A DNA stretch of 64,000 nucleotides. Source: Synchiropus splendidus. Taxonomy: Eukaryota > Chordata > Actinopteri > Syngnathiformes > Callionymidae. Location of the stretch: contig NC_071334.1 in NCBI RefSeq assembly GCF_027744825.2, positions 41,703,437 to 41,767,436 of the forward strand, given 5' to 3'. The position numbers and the translations under genes were made by a program. The notes below the pieces were generated by a model that was given only the letters and a program-made list of their open reading frames with translations, had not been told where the DNA came from and ran no database searches. Of this stretch, positions 1 to 12,268 are shown in pieces (positions within the stretch are counted from its first letter, which is position 1; every line of letters starts with the position of its first letter).

Positions 1-1244
1 TGAATGTCAATATTTCTGTTTATCTAAATGTTAATATGTTTGCAGGAATACAGATATATGAATAAGTATTGATGCAATGCAATAATCCTCCACTAACTCA
101 TAACAAAGGAGACCTCCAAGTACACAGCGGTTTAGAACATAACAATGTACAATATTTCTTGCCTCTAATCTAAACAGCTCATATGAAGCTAATGAAAGCA
201 TTTGGATAACTGTGTGAAGCAGCAACCAAGGTAAAGTTTGTCTTAGAAGTGTTATCAAGTGTTATTGTTAAGAGTCACCTCTTCAATACGGAGTGAAAAA
301 TGGTTTCTCAGCAATTAAATAAAATGTCATCTCATTCTAGAAACAGACCCCTGATGGTCACAGCACACTCCATGTGATATTACCACCCGTCTTCATGTGT
401 CTACCCCCTTTAGCTTTTGTCTTGTAGTGCAGTGGCTCCAAACCCCAGTACATTCAAACTGCATATTTTATTCTTTTTTCAGCCGTTGTCTTCGACTTCT
501 GCCCTCCCTTTGGTTTCCTCTCTGAAGAGCCGTAATCTCTTAGCAGTGTTATTCAATGAACTTAGTGAAGCAAAGTTCATTGAAGGAAATCCACTTTCGC
601 ACAAATATAAACTAAAAAATATCATAGAAAAAGAAACAGAAAGTTGCTGCTGCGACGACACAAAGGATTAAGGTTGTTTTGGATGACGAACGTAGAAGTG
701 AGTGTCGGTGCCAAGGTCCGGAGAGACAGGTGTTGCGGGAACCAGCCTGATTTTCCTTTGAGTAAAATAGAGCTGTGACTTAATGGAGAAGCAACATCAG
801 ATAATGCCTTGGTAACCATTAGCATATCTGTTAAGATGATACGAGAACACTATTTCATGTCATTTCAACATATTAAAACATGTGACTAAACTCACACACA
901 CCAGTGGTACTACATTCGCTTAGCCCTTGGATTTCTTTGGGCAATGGTCCAGAGCCAGGGTCCTGGCACCGGCCCAGATGTGAACTCACTCACCAGGCAC
1001 CTTTCCAACTCCACTTTCCACTTTAAGCAGCACCAATTCACGGTCCAAAACTCAAGACAAGCATCGTTAGAAACAAGTTATGTGGTGTTTGGCAAGTGCA
1101 CAACACAAAGTTATTCACCCCTCACAAAGGTCCAACTATGACAAAAATTCACCAGACCTGTGAGAACCAGTTGGTGCTTGTCCTCCAGATGGAACTATTT
1201 TGTGTCAGTGACATCCCTCTTTCAATAAACCTCCTTCATCTCCC
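1..1244. other. Unique AT-rich DNA, nothing recognised
   Basis: This stretch holds only short frames on both strands with no protein motif, no tRNA-like fold and no repeat shared with the rest of the window. A weak CA/GT-rich patch lies near 890-900. I see no splice-bounded exon that I could defend. Confidence 0.5.
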
Positions 1245-1390
1245 CTAGGTGTTTTTTGGGTCAATAGCAGGGTCAGTCCTGTGTCCAGAACACCTTTCTA
1301 GGAAGGCACCCAGGAACCATCCTGACAAGATGCCCATGACACCCCAACTGAGGTCTCTCAAAAGAACCCTAGGTTTCTGGTTTTGAAGCA
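1245..1390 (-). mobile_element. Degenerate LINE fragment (C-terminal region, CR1/L2-type)
   Basis: Read on the minus strand, this piece resembles the extreme C-terminal part of a fish LINE polyprotein, where intact copies carry a conserved RWFGH...RMPPGRLP-like stretch. Here the plus strand shows the antisense of that stretch, with the words CCAGAACACC and CATCCTGACAAGATGCCC in the expected order. The frame is broken and only about 140 bp remain. This is recognition by memory of the family, not by a search, and the clade is uncertain. Confidence 0.45.
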
Positions 1391-2129
1391 ACGTTGCCCG
1401 ATCGCTCAAGTCAATGGACTAATGTGATCATGCATCAGCACCCCACACTTCCATATGATGGACGCAATTGTGCCTCAACATGCTTATTTGTTTCTTTTGT
1501 AGATGACATCTGGTTGGAACAGCATACCATCTACAAAAGCCTCAAACGCCGAGGACTGAAACAGGGTCTGTCACTTGCCCACCTTCGACTTTCAAACAGT
1601 ATGAAAATATGTGTCATACTGTGATATTCAGAAACAGTGACTGTGCAGTGGGCCTCTCACATTCATGGTGACAAAGGGGCAATTGCAGATCTCCCCTTCA
1701 CACATATTCATATTCTTTGAATGATAAGGATGTAACTAACTGTGAACTGAAGTTACATTCTAATAAAGTCGGCCAGTTAAGAATGTAATCTTGAATTACG
1801 CCATAATTACCGCCTCGCAGTCACTGGGGACGTTTGGTAATTCAATCGCTGGCCCCTGCGATTCTGAGTAACAAAAAGACTCCTTATCTGGACCATTTCA
1901 CAGTGGAAATAAATCGTTTTGCCCACTGCTGCCTCTGTGTGGGATAATTAGACAAAGCTGGCGGTAGTAATCAGAAGGGGACTTCGGTGCCTGTGTGTGT
2001 TGTTTATTGTAGTTTTGCAGTTATGACCACCATCACTGAGATTCTGCTTCAATCAGACATGATGATGAAGAAAAATATGTTTTCTTACATGCGCTGTAGG
2101 TGCAGTGGAAGCATTATGGATATACTGGA
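1391..2129. promoter_or_regulatory. Unique block; 1740-2000 is a candidate conserved non-coding element
   Basis: No gene is visible. The part from about 1740 to 2000 has balanced composition, no simple repeats and a cluster of homeodomain-type cores: CATAATTACC near 1801, GGTAATTC near 1835 and GATAATTAGAC near 1942. There is also a TTATCTG GATA-type word near 1884. Such clustering is typical of developmental enhancers, but these cores are short and common. The call rests on appearance only. Confidence 0.22.
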
Positions 2130-2310
2130 ACTAATTCATAATGTACACAGAAACCCAAGTTGGTATCTCTGTCTTTTTGGGAGCCTCTCATTGCCATAAC
2201 CCTTTCCCCAACCTCTAGCCCGAAACCTAACCATCCAAAACAAATGACGAAACTTAACCAGGACTCTGAAGCAAACTGAAACCCAATCATAATTAACCAG
2301 TGATTTTAAC
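2130..2310 (-). repeat. Family B interspersed repeat, copy 1 (minus)
   Basis: The plus strand reads GCCTCTCATTGCCATAACCC, then TTTCCCCA, CCATCCAAAACAAATG, TTAACCAGGACTCTGA and AACTGAAACCCAAT. This is the reverse complement of the block seen at 43.7-43.9 kb and 59.6-59.8 kb. It contains the distal half of the family and lacks the hairpin core. No coding capacity is seen. Confidence 0.8.
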
Positions 2311-3535
2311 ATTTTCACTCTCAAAACTCAGGCAAGAGCTGACTCAGTGCTTTATCTCGCACCTCTTCATCACACATGAAGAAAGTGATATTTCCTTCTA
2401 CTCTCATGTGTCTCCCTGCTTACTAGTCAAATGGACTTTAATGAAGTTGCACCACGCAACAGTATGAGCAAACTTGTTGCCCTTTGACCCTGCGCCCCTT
2501 AAGGGTAGGATCAGTGAATGGATGCAGGCCAGGTGCAAGGGCAAGATGAGACTGAGCTTGTCTTGGACAACTGGAGTGGGTGGGGTCCAATTTGGGGTGG
2601 AGGGGTGGAATAACAGAAGATGAGTTCTTGGGGCAGCCCCTTCCACATTTACACCAAATGGTCTGTGCGTGCTGCATTAAAGCAGAAATTATTGTTGACG
2701 TCTCACATTGAAGAGAATGTACACTACAAACAAACTACCCAAAAGAAGTGAACAAACATAACAAAACAGGCGATGAAGGCTCAAGAAAGGCACGGCGCAC
2801 TAGGGTCATTGAAATCCCAACAGTACCTCAGCCAAAGTGCAATTCTGCTACGTCTAAAGTCCTGTAGAAAATCCTTTTTAATTTGTGAAAAAATGTATCT
2901 ACTGACATTCTGGTATTTGGCCACGTTATTTGCAGAAAGAAATTGCAGAAAATGTTTCAAATATGTTTCCAGAAAAGGATGAGCAATATGGGAAAAAATA
3001 CATCATGATTTATTAATTGACTTTAAATAACTGTTTGATTTTATCACAATGTCTTTTTGCATGATTTTATTCTTGGCGAATTTCCTCACATATCTTTAAC
3101 ATTCTTTGCCTCAGCTTGCTTCATAACAATGATTCTTTCTCTCTTGACATGGTGGAGCCCATTTATTTGCCTCTGCATTTAGTTTTTGCTAGCATTTAAA
3201 CACAGAAACCACGCCCACCTCTATCTCTGGACAAATTGGGTGAAACTGGATCATACACACATCAACACACCGGTTGAAAAACGCTACATGAGAGAATGGG
3301 TTGGATAACGAGAAGATGACATTCCTTCACCATGGGGAATTAAGAGACCACAGCTATAATCCAAGAGGCCTTTTTCTGAGTCCAATAAATAAATAAAAAC
3401 TTTTGTGGCAATTTCTAAATGTCTCCACTAAAGGTGGTGGCATCCCTAACGCTCGTCTCAGAAATTCATGGAAAATGTTTTTTGACCATCAATTCGTGAG
3501 TTTACATATGTTGACATATAGGTGTTTCATCCACC
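2311..3535. other. Unique DNA, nothing recognised
   Basis: Short frames occur on both strands, for example at 2404-2677 (minus), but none shows a domain or codon-level pattern. The sequence from about 2990 to 3140 is AT-rich. Confidence 0.5.
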
Positions 3536-3625
3536 CATCCTCACTGCAATGGCTTAATATATTAATGCTGGGAAAATTTCCATCAGTAAGGAGGTACATA
3601 GCATCTGACAGCCAACGTAATTCAG
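3536..3625 (+). mobile_element. Family A terminal fragment
   Basis: CCCATCCTCACTGCAATGGC, followed by TTAATATATTAATGCTGGGAAAA, matches the outer end of the family A inverted repeat seen at 5.61, 6.14, 22.62 and 53.08 kb. Similarity fades after the TCCATCAGTAAGGA stretch, so only one arm survives. Confidence 0.55.
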
Positions 3626-5607
3626 TGAAGAGAACTACTGAATGTCACCTCGTGCTCAGACTCCCACCCCCAATGCCCGTGTTGCTCCTTGCTGTCAAGC
3701 GACATGCGGTCCACATACCAAGTGGCAGATCAGGATACAGGACAGGACGATGATTTCAAACACAGTTGGTGAAAATGAGAACATGGTTTTTGGGACCTTT
3801 GTGTTGCATTGCTTTGTGTGCAAAGATTTCGGAGCTCAAAAGCTTGTGTTTATTTGCCTCTTTTGACTATGTTTACATGACTTTAAGAAAATGATGAGCG
3901 TCTGCATCATGCTGGGACAATTCCTCCACTTGGACTACTGCCTGGATTACACAGTGTGTTTCCATCACTCCAACTGGATTGATTCCGACTCAGACAACAT
4001 CGCAGTTAAAACTTCCACCTCATCATTTTCTTCTAGAACACACAAACACATGTCTGAATCCAAATCAATTCTCTCAGTCCTATTGGGTGGTTGAAGAGAT
4101 ATATGATGCACCTTCACTCGCATTGGAGGATAAATCACCAGCGTTTGGGGAACCCATTTGTCCGCATTGATGACGTGGTGGCCCTGTCATTGGCGTCGCT
4201 ATTAAGGAAAGAAAAATATGATGCTTGGGGGCCTTTAGCCTCACACCACACCAGACTGGTGGTCCAGCGGCTGCCTGCCACAACGTACAGCACGATCAGC
4301 GTTGAGTTTAGGGGGGCTTAAATCAAGATAATTCTCTGCATGCCTTGAACTCCGACCTCACCACAATTCACACCAACACTTTGAGGGTCCCAGGCATGTG
4401 GCGTGCTGAGGTGACGACAAAGTGACGGTAGAATTAAAAAAAAAAATAAAAAGAAAGGATGGTGAAAAATGGTGAGGTAACAATCAACGGCATGTGTTCA
4501 TGTTTGTGTGCGTGCGGCAGAGCATGGGTGTTGCGATTAGTCACTAGCATCCAGATTGAGGCAGCCATCCCATCTAAGCGCTCCATCTTTATGAACCATT
4601 AATCTTCGACTCGGGCCATTTTCACTACTGCTAAATCTCGCTTTGGAGCCACAAGCGGTATGATACTGCATAGTGGAAATTAATAACCCACCCATCTCTG
4701 CCGTACAACGCCCTCCTCAACGCTGACACCCCCAAACATACCTCTCTATCACTTCCTAACTCACTCAGATGACACATATAAAGGAAAACAACATGGTTGT
4801 ATCTCATGATCTTATTTGTTTCTGTTTATCTTCCTGCACTGTGTTGGTCCTGTTGTCAGTCAAATTTTTGCTCCTTTGAAACATTATGAGTGGTCTCACT
4901 GAAAAGAAACCAGAAAGGCTTTCATAATTAGAGCGAGATGAGGTATTAAAAACATGCAGAAGTAAAGACGCATGAAGATGGATCAGCTGACAGCTCGGTG
5001 TTGTTGCTGTTGTCGTTGGCACGGTCAGCAATCAGTCATCTTAAGTGTGATGGAGTGTGAGAATTTTCAGGTTCATTTACAGTACAGAAAAACAAGAAAA
5101 AGACAACTTCTTAAATTTGGTTTGTTTGTTAAAAACAACTTATACTGTCTAATACCAAATAAGTTAGAGAGCAAGATGAGCACAGAACAGAAAGCTAAAT
5201 TACAAGACAATCAGAAAATATAGTGTTTTTTTAATTGTCAAGGTTTTGATATTCATATGAAATTGGAATAACAGTTTACCATTTAATTCACCATCAGCAA
5301 ATTTAGATATATTGTCATGCATAGTTTTGTACATAAGTCGATGATGGAAATGATGTGGAAATCCGACTGTCTAAGTATTCTGTCAAGATTGCACAGCTTC
5401 CCCGAAGCTCTCCAACATGTCCTGGGTCTTCCCATAGACATAACCTCTCACTCATTAGCCAGGCGTCCTCCTGACAAGAAAAGATCTCAATTTGCGTCTC
5501 TTTAACTATAACACTATACACCGTAAATCAAATCGTGGAGTAATATCGGAATATTAACCCTTATCCCTGGGGTTCTGATAACACATTGGACAGTCCAATG
5601 TTGCGCT
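3626..5607. other. Unique DNA with a possible decayed element at about 3870-4330
   Basis: TGTTTACATGACTTTAAGAA at about 3869 resembles the start of the foldback element at 23975 (TGTTTACATGGC), and 3870-4330 is more GC-rich than its surroundings. I found no matching right end. The rest, including the oligo-A tract near 4435, shows nothing recognisable. Confidence 0.3.
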
Positions 5608-6134
5608 CGCAATCCATCCTCACTCCCATGGTGTAATACATATTAACGTTGAGAGGGTGGACTTCTACGTCCTTTGCTGATGCCGAAGGCAGCCTTCGGC
5701 ACTGCATGTTGACTCATTCGTTTTTCAACTGAAACACATATTCCGCCTTCCACGGCACATCCTGATGCCGTGGGCAGCACGCCACATAAAAGATAGCCAG
5801 ATGTTAGGGTTAGGACAGCGATGGGATGGGGTTCCTTTTGATTTACATCTAACAACATGTCAATTGGTATTTAAAGCCTCCCAAACATCAAGGGGAGAAG
5901 GAGAACCACATCAGCGGTTTTACATGTAGCAGCTGACATCCAAAGTACTGTAAGTCAGTGCCGAGAGCTTCTAGATTTTTCCTCTGTGCCTTCTGCGCAA
6001 TGTGAGATCCACAACCGCTGCCTGCAATGCGACACGGGAAGGAAAACACTTTTGAAAGACCTATGCGTCAGCAAGCAACACAGTAGGCTGCCTTTGACAT
6101 CAGCAAAGGATGCAAAAGTCCACTTTCCCAACAC
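5608..6134 (+). mobile_element. Family A non-autonomous element, copy A1
   Basis: The left arm (about 5611-5701) runs CATCCTCACTCCCATGG ... GTGGACTTCTACGTCC ... AAGGCAGCCTTCGGC. The right arm (about 6080-6134) is the inverse of the inner part of the same arm: GGCTGCCTTTGACATCAGC, then AAAGGATGCAAAAGTCC and ACTTTCCCAAC. Long inverted arms around a non-coding core are the layout of a non-autonomous cut-and-paste DNA transposon. The inner tip of the left arm is a 9-bp perfect hairpin (TGCCGAAGG at 5681-5689 with CCTTCGGCA at 5693-5701). The core includes GGTATTTAAAGCC and ends with TGACATCC, words also found in copy A6 in the same orientation. The outer tip of the right arm is missing where copy A2 begins. 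The superfamily is not assigned because I could not fix a target duplication. Confidence 0.72.
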
Positions 6135-6655
6135 AACCCATCCTCACTCCCATGACTTAATATATTGATGTTGGTAAAATCAGCCTTTCCGTCCTTGTGC
6201 TGATGAAAAAGGCAGCCTTCAGTGCAAATATTATGCATAGTTGTGGACTGGACTGGACGGTTTCCTTTTGTAGCGTTTCAGGCCTGATGGTGCGGATGGT
6301 GCGTTGCGTGGGGCCACATGGCGCACGCGCAGGGGGAGAAAAAAACAAAAGTACTACCAATGTGGAGGTGCGGGAATGCGCGAGCGTGGGGAGACACTGA
6401 AGGAGACTTGATGACAGTTGTTGTGGCTCTCCTACTGAGGGACAGTAAGTCACATGACTAAAACGCACAGCTATTTGATGGATTTTAAATAGCAATTTGG
6501 CTCATTATTAAACATAGAATAAATGGAGCACCATCCCATGACTTACCTAACCCCAACCTCCGTGCTGCCTTTGTCGTCGGTAAAGGACGCAAAAGGCAAC
6601 ATTGCCAACGTCAATATGCTACAGGTATGTCATGGGAGTGAAGATGGACTGGCCT
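6135..6655 (-). mobile_element. Family A non-autonomous element, copy A2, core inverted relative to A1
   Basis: The left arm (6137-6222) begins CCCATCCTCACTCCCATG and runs to AAAGGCAGCCTTCAG. The right arm (about 6562-6650) is its inverse: GCTGCCTTTGTCGTCGG, AAAGGACGCAAAAG, GCCAACGTCAATATG and CATGGGAGTGAAGATGG. Unlike A1, both arms are nearly complete, giving about 515 bp. The core (about 6400-6500) is the reverse complement of the A6 core: GGAGACTTGATGACAG ... CATGACTAAAACGCACAGC ... GATTTTAAATAGC. It therefore lies opposite to A1 and A6. No transposase frame is present. Confidence 0.75.
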
Positions 6656-8046
6656 GCAGCATCAGGCTATGCAGTATGAGGGAAAGTTTTGATTTTTGTG
6701 GAAGGTTGCCTTCTGCGTCACCCTATGTAATGAGTGATAAAGTGTAGAAACATCACTGCACTTACTTATTATCACAAATGATGTTTGTCCAGGAACACTG
6801 ACAGCTTCTGGAAATCAAAATCCCAGTTCAACTTTAAGAGATGTTGATGGAGATTGTGACTGTCAAAAAATAAACACAGGAGTTAAAACCCAAAGCTTTT
6901 GATGACAGATTTGTGAAAGTGAGAGCAAGCCAAGGAGCATAAAGTGCCAGTTGCCGCCGCAAACTTGGGGCGATAAAGCTTCAGGATGATTCTAAAACGT
7001 AGTCAATAAGCGGCGGTGGAAGTTCATGGTTGCTGTTGTCAGTTTGAGAAACACATTCATTATGAGTCACCACATGAGTCGCCTGCAGGAGTGACCACTA
7101 AACTAAAGGGAGTGACACTGACAAAATTGAAAAGTTGGAAATTGTTTTCCGCTGCTGCGGCATGCCATCGATGGAGCGCCTTTCTCATTTCCTGCTGAGA
7201 AGTGCAATGCATTGTGGGCAGAACACATCGGAAGTTTTGTGATATGAATCGCCGCTGGTCATCCATCACCTCACAGAAACAGTCAGAAACTAAGAAGCAG
7301 TAACTTTCTTGAACGAAGTTTAAATGTATGTTTGCCCTCTATTAATGGTCTTGACTTGTGTTTGGCTTTCGCGATTTGCATATCTGGTCATCAGTCATGC
7401 TGCTATCCTGCACAATAAATCCAAAAACTATATTCTAACACACAAAGGCAACTTTTCTGTACTTAGAAATAATAAAATATTATGGAGTTTGAGATGGACA
7501 GTGCCCCTGACCTCAGTTTTATCCTGATCCTTCAAAGCTTGAAGATTCATCTGAACACAAATCAATACAACCAATGCTCAGACATATAAGAGACTCAAAA
7601 TGAACTGCACAGATTATGCTATTCCGCGGCCTCTTGTATCCCTCAGCCACTTTGCATAATGAGATAAACAGTGTATACAAGCCCTTGCGACCCGTGCTGC
7701 CTTGGTCAGCAAGCATGTGTGTAGCAGAGGTAAAATCAGGCGTTTTGACCTGCCTCTGCGTTCGACCTGGCACTGTTGATAGACGAGCTCTGGTCTCAGA
7801 AGGGTACAGTTTGTTTATTCCATCCAGTGTGAACTATCTTGTTTCTCTGAAGCAAGAATTGTGCTCTAACCAAGTCCACTTATGGTTTGTAGCTGCACAT
7901 TTTAACATCCAGAAATGCACACGTCTCAAGATGTACAGTCAAAATGACAACAAGTATTTGCTAACCCAAACTGACCTGCTAAGCTCTAGTCTCTTGAAGT
8001 TTAGAATTCAAAACAACACAATCCAAACATGACAAACGGGCAGGTG

Positions 8047-8047
<1 letters not shown>
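6656..8047. other. Unique DNA, nothing recognised
   Basis: The open frame at 7616-8032 (plus, 138 codons) has no recognisable domain, starts in AT-rich sequence and runs toward the TA repeat. I treat it as chance. Confidence 0.45.
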
Positions 8048-8098
<51 letters not shown>

Positions 8099-8159
8099 TT
8101 TTATACATATATACATATAGGCCGGAAGAAAAACCGGCACCCACCGTGGCCCTCGGTGG
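8048..8159. repeat. (TA)n microsatellite followed by two short hairpins
   Basis: An uninterrupted TA run covers 8048-8096. It is followed by two GC-rich inverted repeats: GCCGG (8121-8125) with CCGGC (8134-8138), and CCACCG (8141-8146) with CGGTGG (8154-8159). The frames translated across the TA run (IYIYIY) are artefacts of the repeat. Confidence 0.92.
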
Positions 8160-9699
8160 AACAGTTTTCCCACCCCTGCCTGACATCCTGACATCGGCGG
8201 CTGCTGCTGGTGTCTCAAAGACTGGGTCAAATGGATATTTGATTTGTTTGTGGGGAAGTTTACTGAAACAGCTCCTCTGTCAACTAGTAACTAACTGCAC
8301 TTCTGTTATTTGTTATGGACTCAAATACTTATGAGTCAAAAGACTGCAATTTGTACAAGTGAATTCAAGTCACAATTTCTCGAGGTTTTATGTGGTACTG
8401 TCAGCATATTCATTTCACTTCTCAGAAGCATCTATTGGGCACATTTTGTCGCTTTGAATGATGTCAACCATTGCAGTCTGTCTTAATTACTCATAGTGCT
8501 ATTTTTTCATGGTAAGCAAAACATTTTGCACAGTTTTTAAGTACACTCCAACTAAATGTGACTCACACCACAGGTTTTCAAATAATCTTTTCAGATTGCT
8601 GACCTAACCAGTACCATTGTAGAAGTAAGGGATAATGAAAGGAGCTGTCTGAGTCATGACCATGTTAAAATTCTGCTAGACTTGTATTAAATATATTACT
8701 TTATATAACGCCACTGCTTGCCATGCAGGATGAGGACCACCCATTTCAAACATACATGGCAATTTCCTCACATAATTAAAATGATTTCTCGACACAACAG
8801 GCTCATGAACCAAAGAAACAGACTGCAGGCTTTTGCTGTCTCAAATTGATGATGTCGTCAACCTCTCCCCGAATGCCCTTGCGTGCACTTGCCATGATGA
8901 CATCACGTGCCGACCAACTCTAGTTGGTTGGTTCTCTCCGCGAGCTGCTGCAAATCATTGGAAACTGAAAAGCTTTCATCCAGCTTATCGAGTGAACCCA
9001 GGACCAAATTCAGATGTTTGTGGGTGGGTGTTGAGAAGGGTGACTGGGGTTGGTTTGGGTTTACATGCAGAGGAAGTTCAGCATTCCTTCAGGCACTCAA
9101 GTATTGGATTTGAACCATCGACCTCCAGGGTGTCACAGTTCTAGGCCCTGTGCATTTGCACGATTGGCCCAGAGCTGCTCTGCACAGGGCAGGTTCACGA
9201 GGTTCAGGGTTTCGGCCTAAACAGCACATGAGTCTGCGGGGAATTCAGCAATGCCAAAGTCTGGCCTCCTCCTCCTCCTCGCCCCTCTTCATCATTCCTC
9301 CCCTCCAGGCTTTTAACAATCAGCTGCAAGAGGAAAGCAAAGCAGCAAAAGAAAGCAAAGCTGTTTTTCAACTCCTCTCCGGCTCTGTGGTCTCTCTAGC
9401 AGCGAGGCTGCAGGGAAAGTGTTTGTGCTCCGGAGTGTCTTCAGAGGGACCTATTGTTCTCCTCCCAGAGGCCCCAGGATCAATAACTTAGCTCCTTCTC
9501 ACACCCGTGAAGAAGGACCATCGAATACACACTTTCATGATTCAGACCAGTGAAGAAGAGAAGGACAGGAGGGAGAGGAAGACAAGGAAGGGAAGTGTGA
9601 CTGCAAGCAATGCAGGGTGAGGGACACTGCGGGGGCCGCTGCTATAAAGGCTCCAGAGAAGGAAATGGTATCATCTGAGTCACCAGGTTCTCAGAACCA
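8160..9699. other. Unique DNA, mixed composition
   Basis: No gene is recognised. A (CTC)n-like run lies at about 9268-9285 and a purine-rich run at about 9545-9600. A TATAAAGG word lies at about 9645, roughly 60 bp before the LINE remains, but nothing ties it to a transcript. Confidence 0.4.
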
Positions 9700-10775
9700 C
9701 AGGCAGCTATGCTATCAATAAACGCTCAGCCCAGTCACGTTGATCCTACTGTCTCAGAACTCTCTAGTTTCATTGCCAGCGCACAAGTACGAGACAATGC
9801 TGGCAGAAAGCTCACTGCATTTACACGATGGACACGTTTGAACAGCACTTTGGCGACTTGTATGGAGACCACAAACTGGGAGGTGTTCAGGGCTGCCACC
9901 AATAAACTAAAGCCGTATACTCTGACAAACTTAGGCAGCAGTTCTCAGTCAATGACATGGCTGCGGTGTGGAGAGGCCTCAAGGTGGTCACAAACAACCT
10001 GTCCCTCCCACCCTGAACAACCTCGCTCTTGCACAGGACTTGAACAACTATTACTGTCGCTTCAAGGAGCCACCCCACCCCTTGATCGTCAGCATCTGGA
10101 CTCCCCAAGAACCTATGCCAGGATCCTGTATGTGGAGCTCAGCTTTTAACACAATTCTCCCAGGTCTGCTTGAAGACAAGCTTCACTAGCTCAACGTGCC
10201 CGACGGCCTCTCTAGATGGATTACAGACTTCCTGGCCAGCCGGAATCGGTGTGTGTGGCTGGGGATAACAGTCTCCGACACTCGGACCCTCAACATCAGG
10301 TCTCCTCAGGGCTGTGTTCTCTCTCCATGGCTCTTCTCCCTGTACACCAACTGCTGCACCTCCAGTCACCAGTCCGTGAAGCTGATCAAGTTTGCGGATG
10401 ACACCACCATCATCGGGCTCATCTCAGATGGAGATGAATTGGCTGACAGGAGGAAGGTGGAGCGGCTGGTGTCCTGGTGTGGCCACAACAACCTGGAGCT
10501 CAACACCTAGACGACAGTCGAGATGATCATAGACTTCAGGAGAATCACAGTTCCTCCGTCCTGGTTCGCCCATTTCCATTGTCAATCCAGACCAGAACCT
10601 CCGGTCTCAGGAACAGCTTCTTCCCCTTGGCCATTTGTGATCAGCCTTTTTATTTTATTTTATTTTATTTTACTTTATTTTACGTTTGACAGCACATTTT
10701 GCAAAGCACTTTCTGAGTTGGTGGCATCCCCACTGACCATGGCAATAAATCTAATTGTGATCCTGATTATCCCCC
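9700..10775 (+). mobile_element. CR1/L2/Rex-type LINE, reverse-transcriptase remnant
   Basis: This is a broken copy of a non-LTR retrotransposon, an element that copies its RNA into DNA at the insertion site. Pieces of the polyprotein appear in order across frames. The pre-RT linker is at about 9929-10070 (KLRQQFSVNDMAAVWRGL, then a frame change to NNLALAQDLNNYYCRF). A deletion follows, then SSAFNTILPGLLEDKLH and a stop codon near 10187. The RT core follows at 10196-10510 with SPQGCVLSPWLFSLYTN, the catalytic FADD at about 10391-10402, and VSWCGHNNLELN before another stop. A MIIDFRR piece follows near 10523, then the coding region is cut and the 3' end appears (AATAAATCTAATTGTGATCC, about 10744-10763). 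The 5' end and most of the C-terminus are missing. The (TTTTA)n tract lies inside the 3' part. It is clearly non-functional. The clade is inferred from remembered family motifs. Confidence 0.85.
10647..10682 (+). repeat. (TTTTA)n pentanucleotide repeat
   Basis: About seven units of TTTTA with one interruption (ACTTT) sit within the LINE 3' region, so the array probably grew after insertion. Confidence 0.85.
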
Positions 10776-12268
10776 AAATAGAGAGAGATCCAGATTCCAG
10801 TTCAAACATGACTGAAAACAAGTTTCGCATTGATTGACTACCCATTTTGAAGTATTAACGTTGATTACGTCCCGTACGAATTTTAGATTGGACTTGCTCG
10901 TATTTCCTCATGGACATTACGGGTTTCTGTATTTGTGAGTTAGGGGTGATAAATTGTTCATTCTTCAATCTAGCGAGTCTAGCAACTCTACTGCTATTGG
11001 TACAATAGCAGCAGTCTAATCATCTGAGACTTGCTATGGCTTCCATCTTCTCATGTTGGGTCAGCCCAACAAGGGAGCGAGGGAGTGTGGAAACACACAA
11101 GGTTGCTATCCTCTTAGTTCTGTTTTTTTCTCTATGGCTGCTTAATTTTCACAGCTGTAGCTGGGATTAGGGTTTCCTGAAATGCGCATGAAAATGTAAT
11201 TCTTCTTTCTGCAGGGGCAACATCTCCACAGCTTTGCCTGCACAGGTGTCTCTGCGTGAGGGAGTCAGATTGAGCTAGACAAGGAGAGCGAGTTAGCAAA
11301 TATGCTTTAATGGAGTTATGCAAATGCAAGCGGCCCTGTAATCCCCAGGCTAAGTATTTCACCAGAGATGTGGACTGTACAGCTGTGTTCAACGGGGATC
11401 TCAAGCGCTTATGCCCCCTCTGTGGGTACACAGAGAGCTGATACAACCATATATCCCCAGCTACGTAGCGTGAATTAAGTTTACCCCATGACATCCCACT
11501 GTTTTCACAGAATATCTTCTCTTGCCAGCAACACAAGGAAACACTTTTGTTCCATATTTATGTAGACTTTAGTTTAGTTTGCATGTTACATGTTACATGT
11601 TTATGAGTTATATCACATGCTTTCGATGCTCAATATATTGTAGAGTACGTGTTTTTTTCATGCTCCATTGGTTTTCAGGTTGAAGATTTATGTTAATATT
11701 TCTTTTATGGTGTTTTATGTTTTTTATTGAGCATGTGTCTCGACACACATTGCTTTATTTTATGCTTGAGCGTGTTTGTTGATGAATGCACCTGGAGGGC
11801 GATTGCATCAGACGTAATGTGCAATTAAATCTGAATTAAACTGTGGTTTTATTCAGTGTGTCTTAGAGCAGGCCGGTGCAGAGCAATAGCAGTGAATCAG
11901 CTTTGCTGTTGTGGCTGAGATTGAGCAAAATGGACGTGGTACAGTTTGATACTTGAGTGCCACACTATCTCTTCGATCACCCCGACAGTGAGTCACACAC
12001 CCAGTTGAAGTGTAGGCCTCTGCCCACAACCCCTGCTGCTTGTTTAGAACAACAACAGTGGGAGACAGTGGCAACACAGAGGAAGTGGCAGCGAGTCATG
12101 AGGAGAGGCAGTGGGAGAGATAACAAAGGGAATGAGACGATCCAGTAGCTATTCAATATATCTCCGATTGGCTCAGTCTGGTGTAGCCTGGGAATTTTTA
12201 TTCAAAAGAAAAAAAAATATTTGCTGTGTCAGGATTTCACAGATTTTCTTACATTTTTCTGATCAGTC
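10776..12268. other. Unique DNA, nothing recognised
   Basis: The longest frame is 11132-11536 (minus, 134 codons). It has no domain and no supporting splice or promoter context. The part from 11540 to 11850 is AT-rich with repeated TGTTACATG words at about 11583-11600. Confidence 0.45.

Noticed and set aside
4080..4330. A possible transposase piece in overlapping frames on both strands
   Set aside because: No catalytic residues or known motif could be placed on either strand.
7616..8032. A 138-codon plus-strand frame
   Set aside because: No domain, no exon signals, and it ends beside the TA array. The length is within chance for 64 kb in six frames.
9085..9150. A tRNA-like B box on the minus strand (GGTTCAAATCC near 9120-9110)
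   Set aside because: The T stem pairs at only about three of five positions and no anticodon arm or A box can be placed, so neither a tRNA gene nor a clear SINE is supported.
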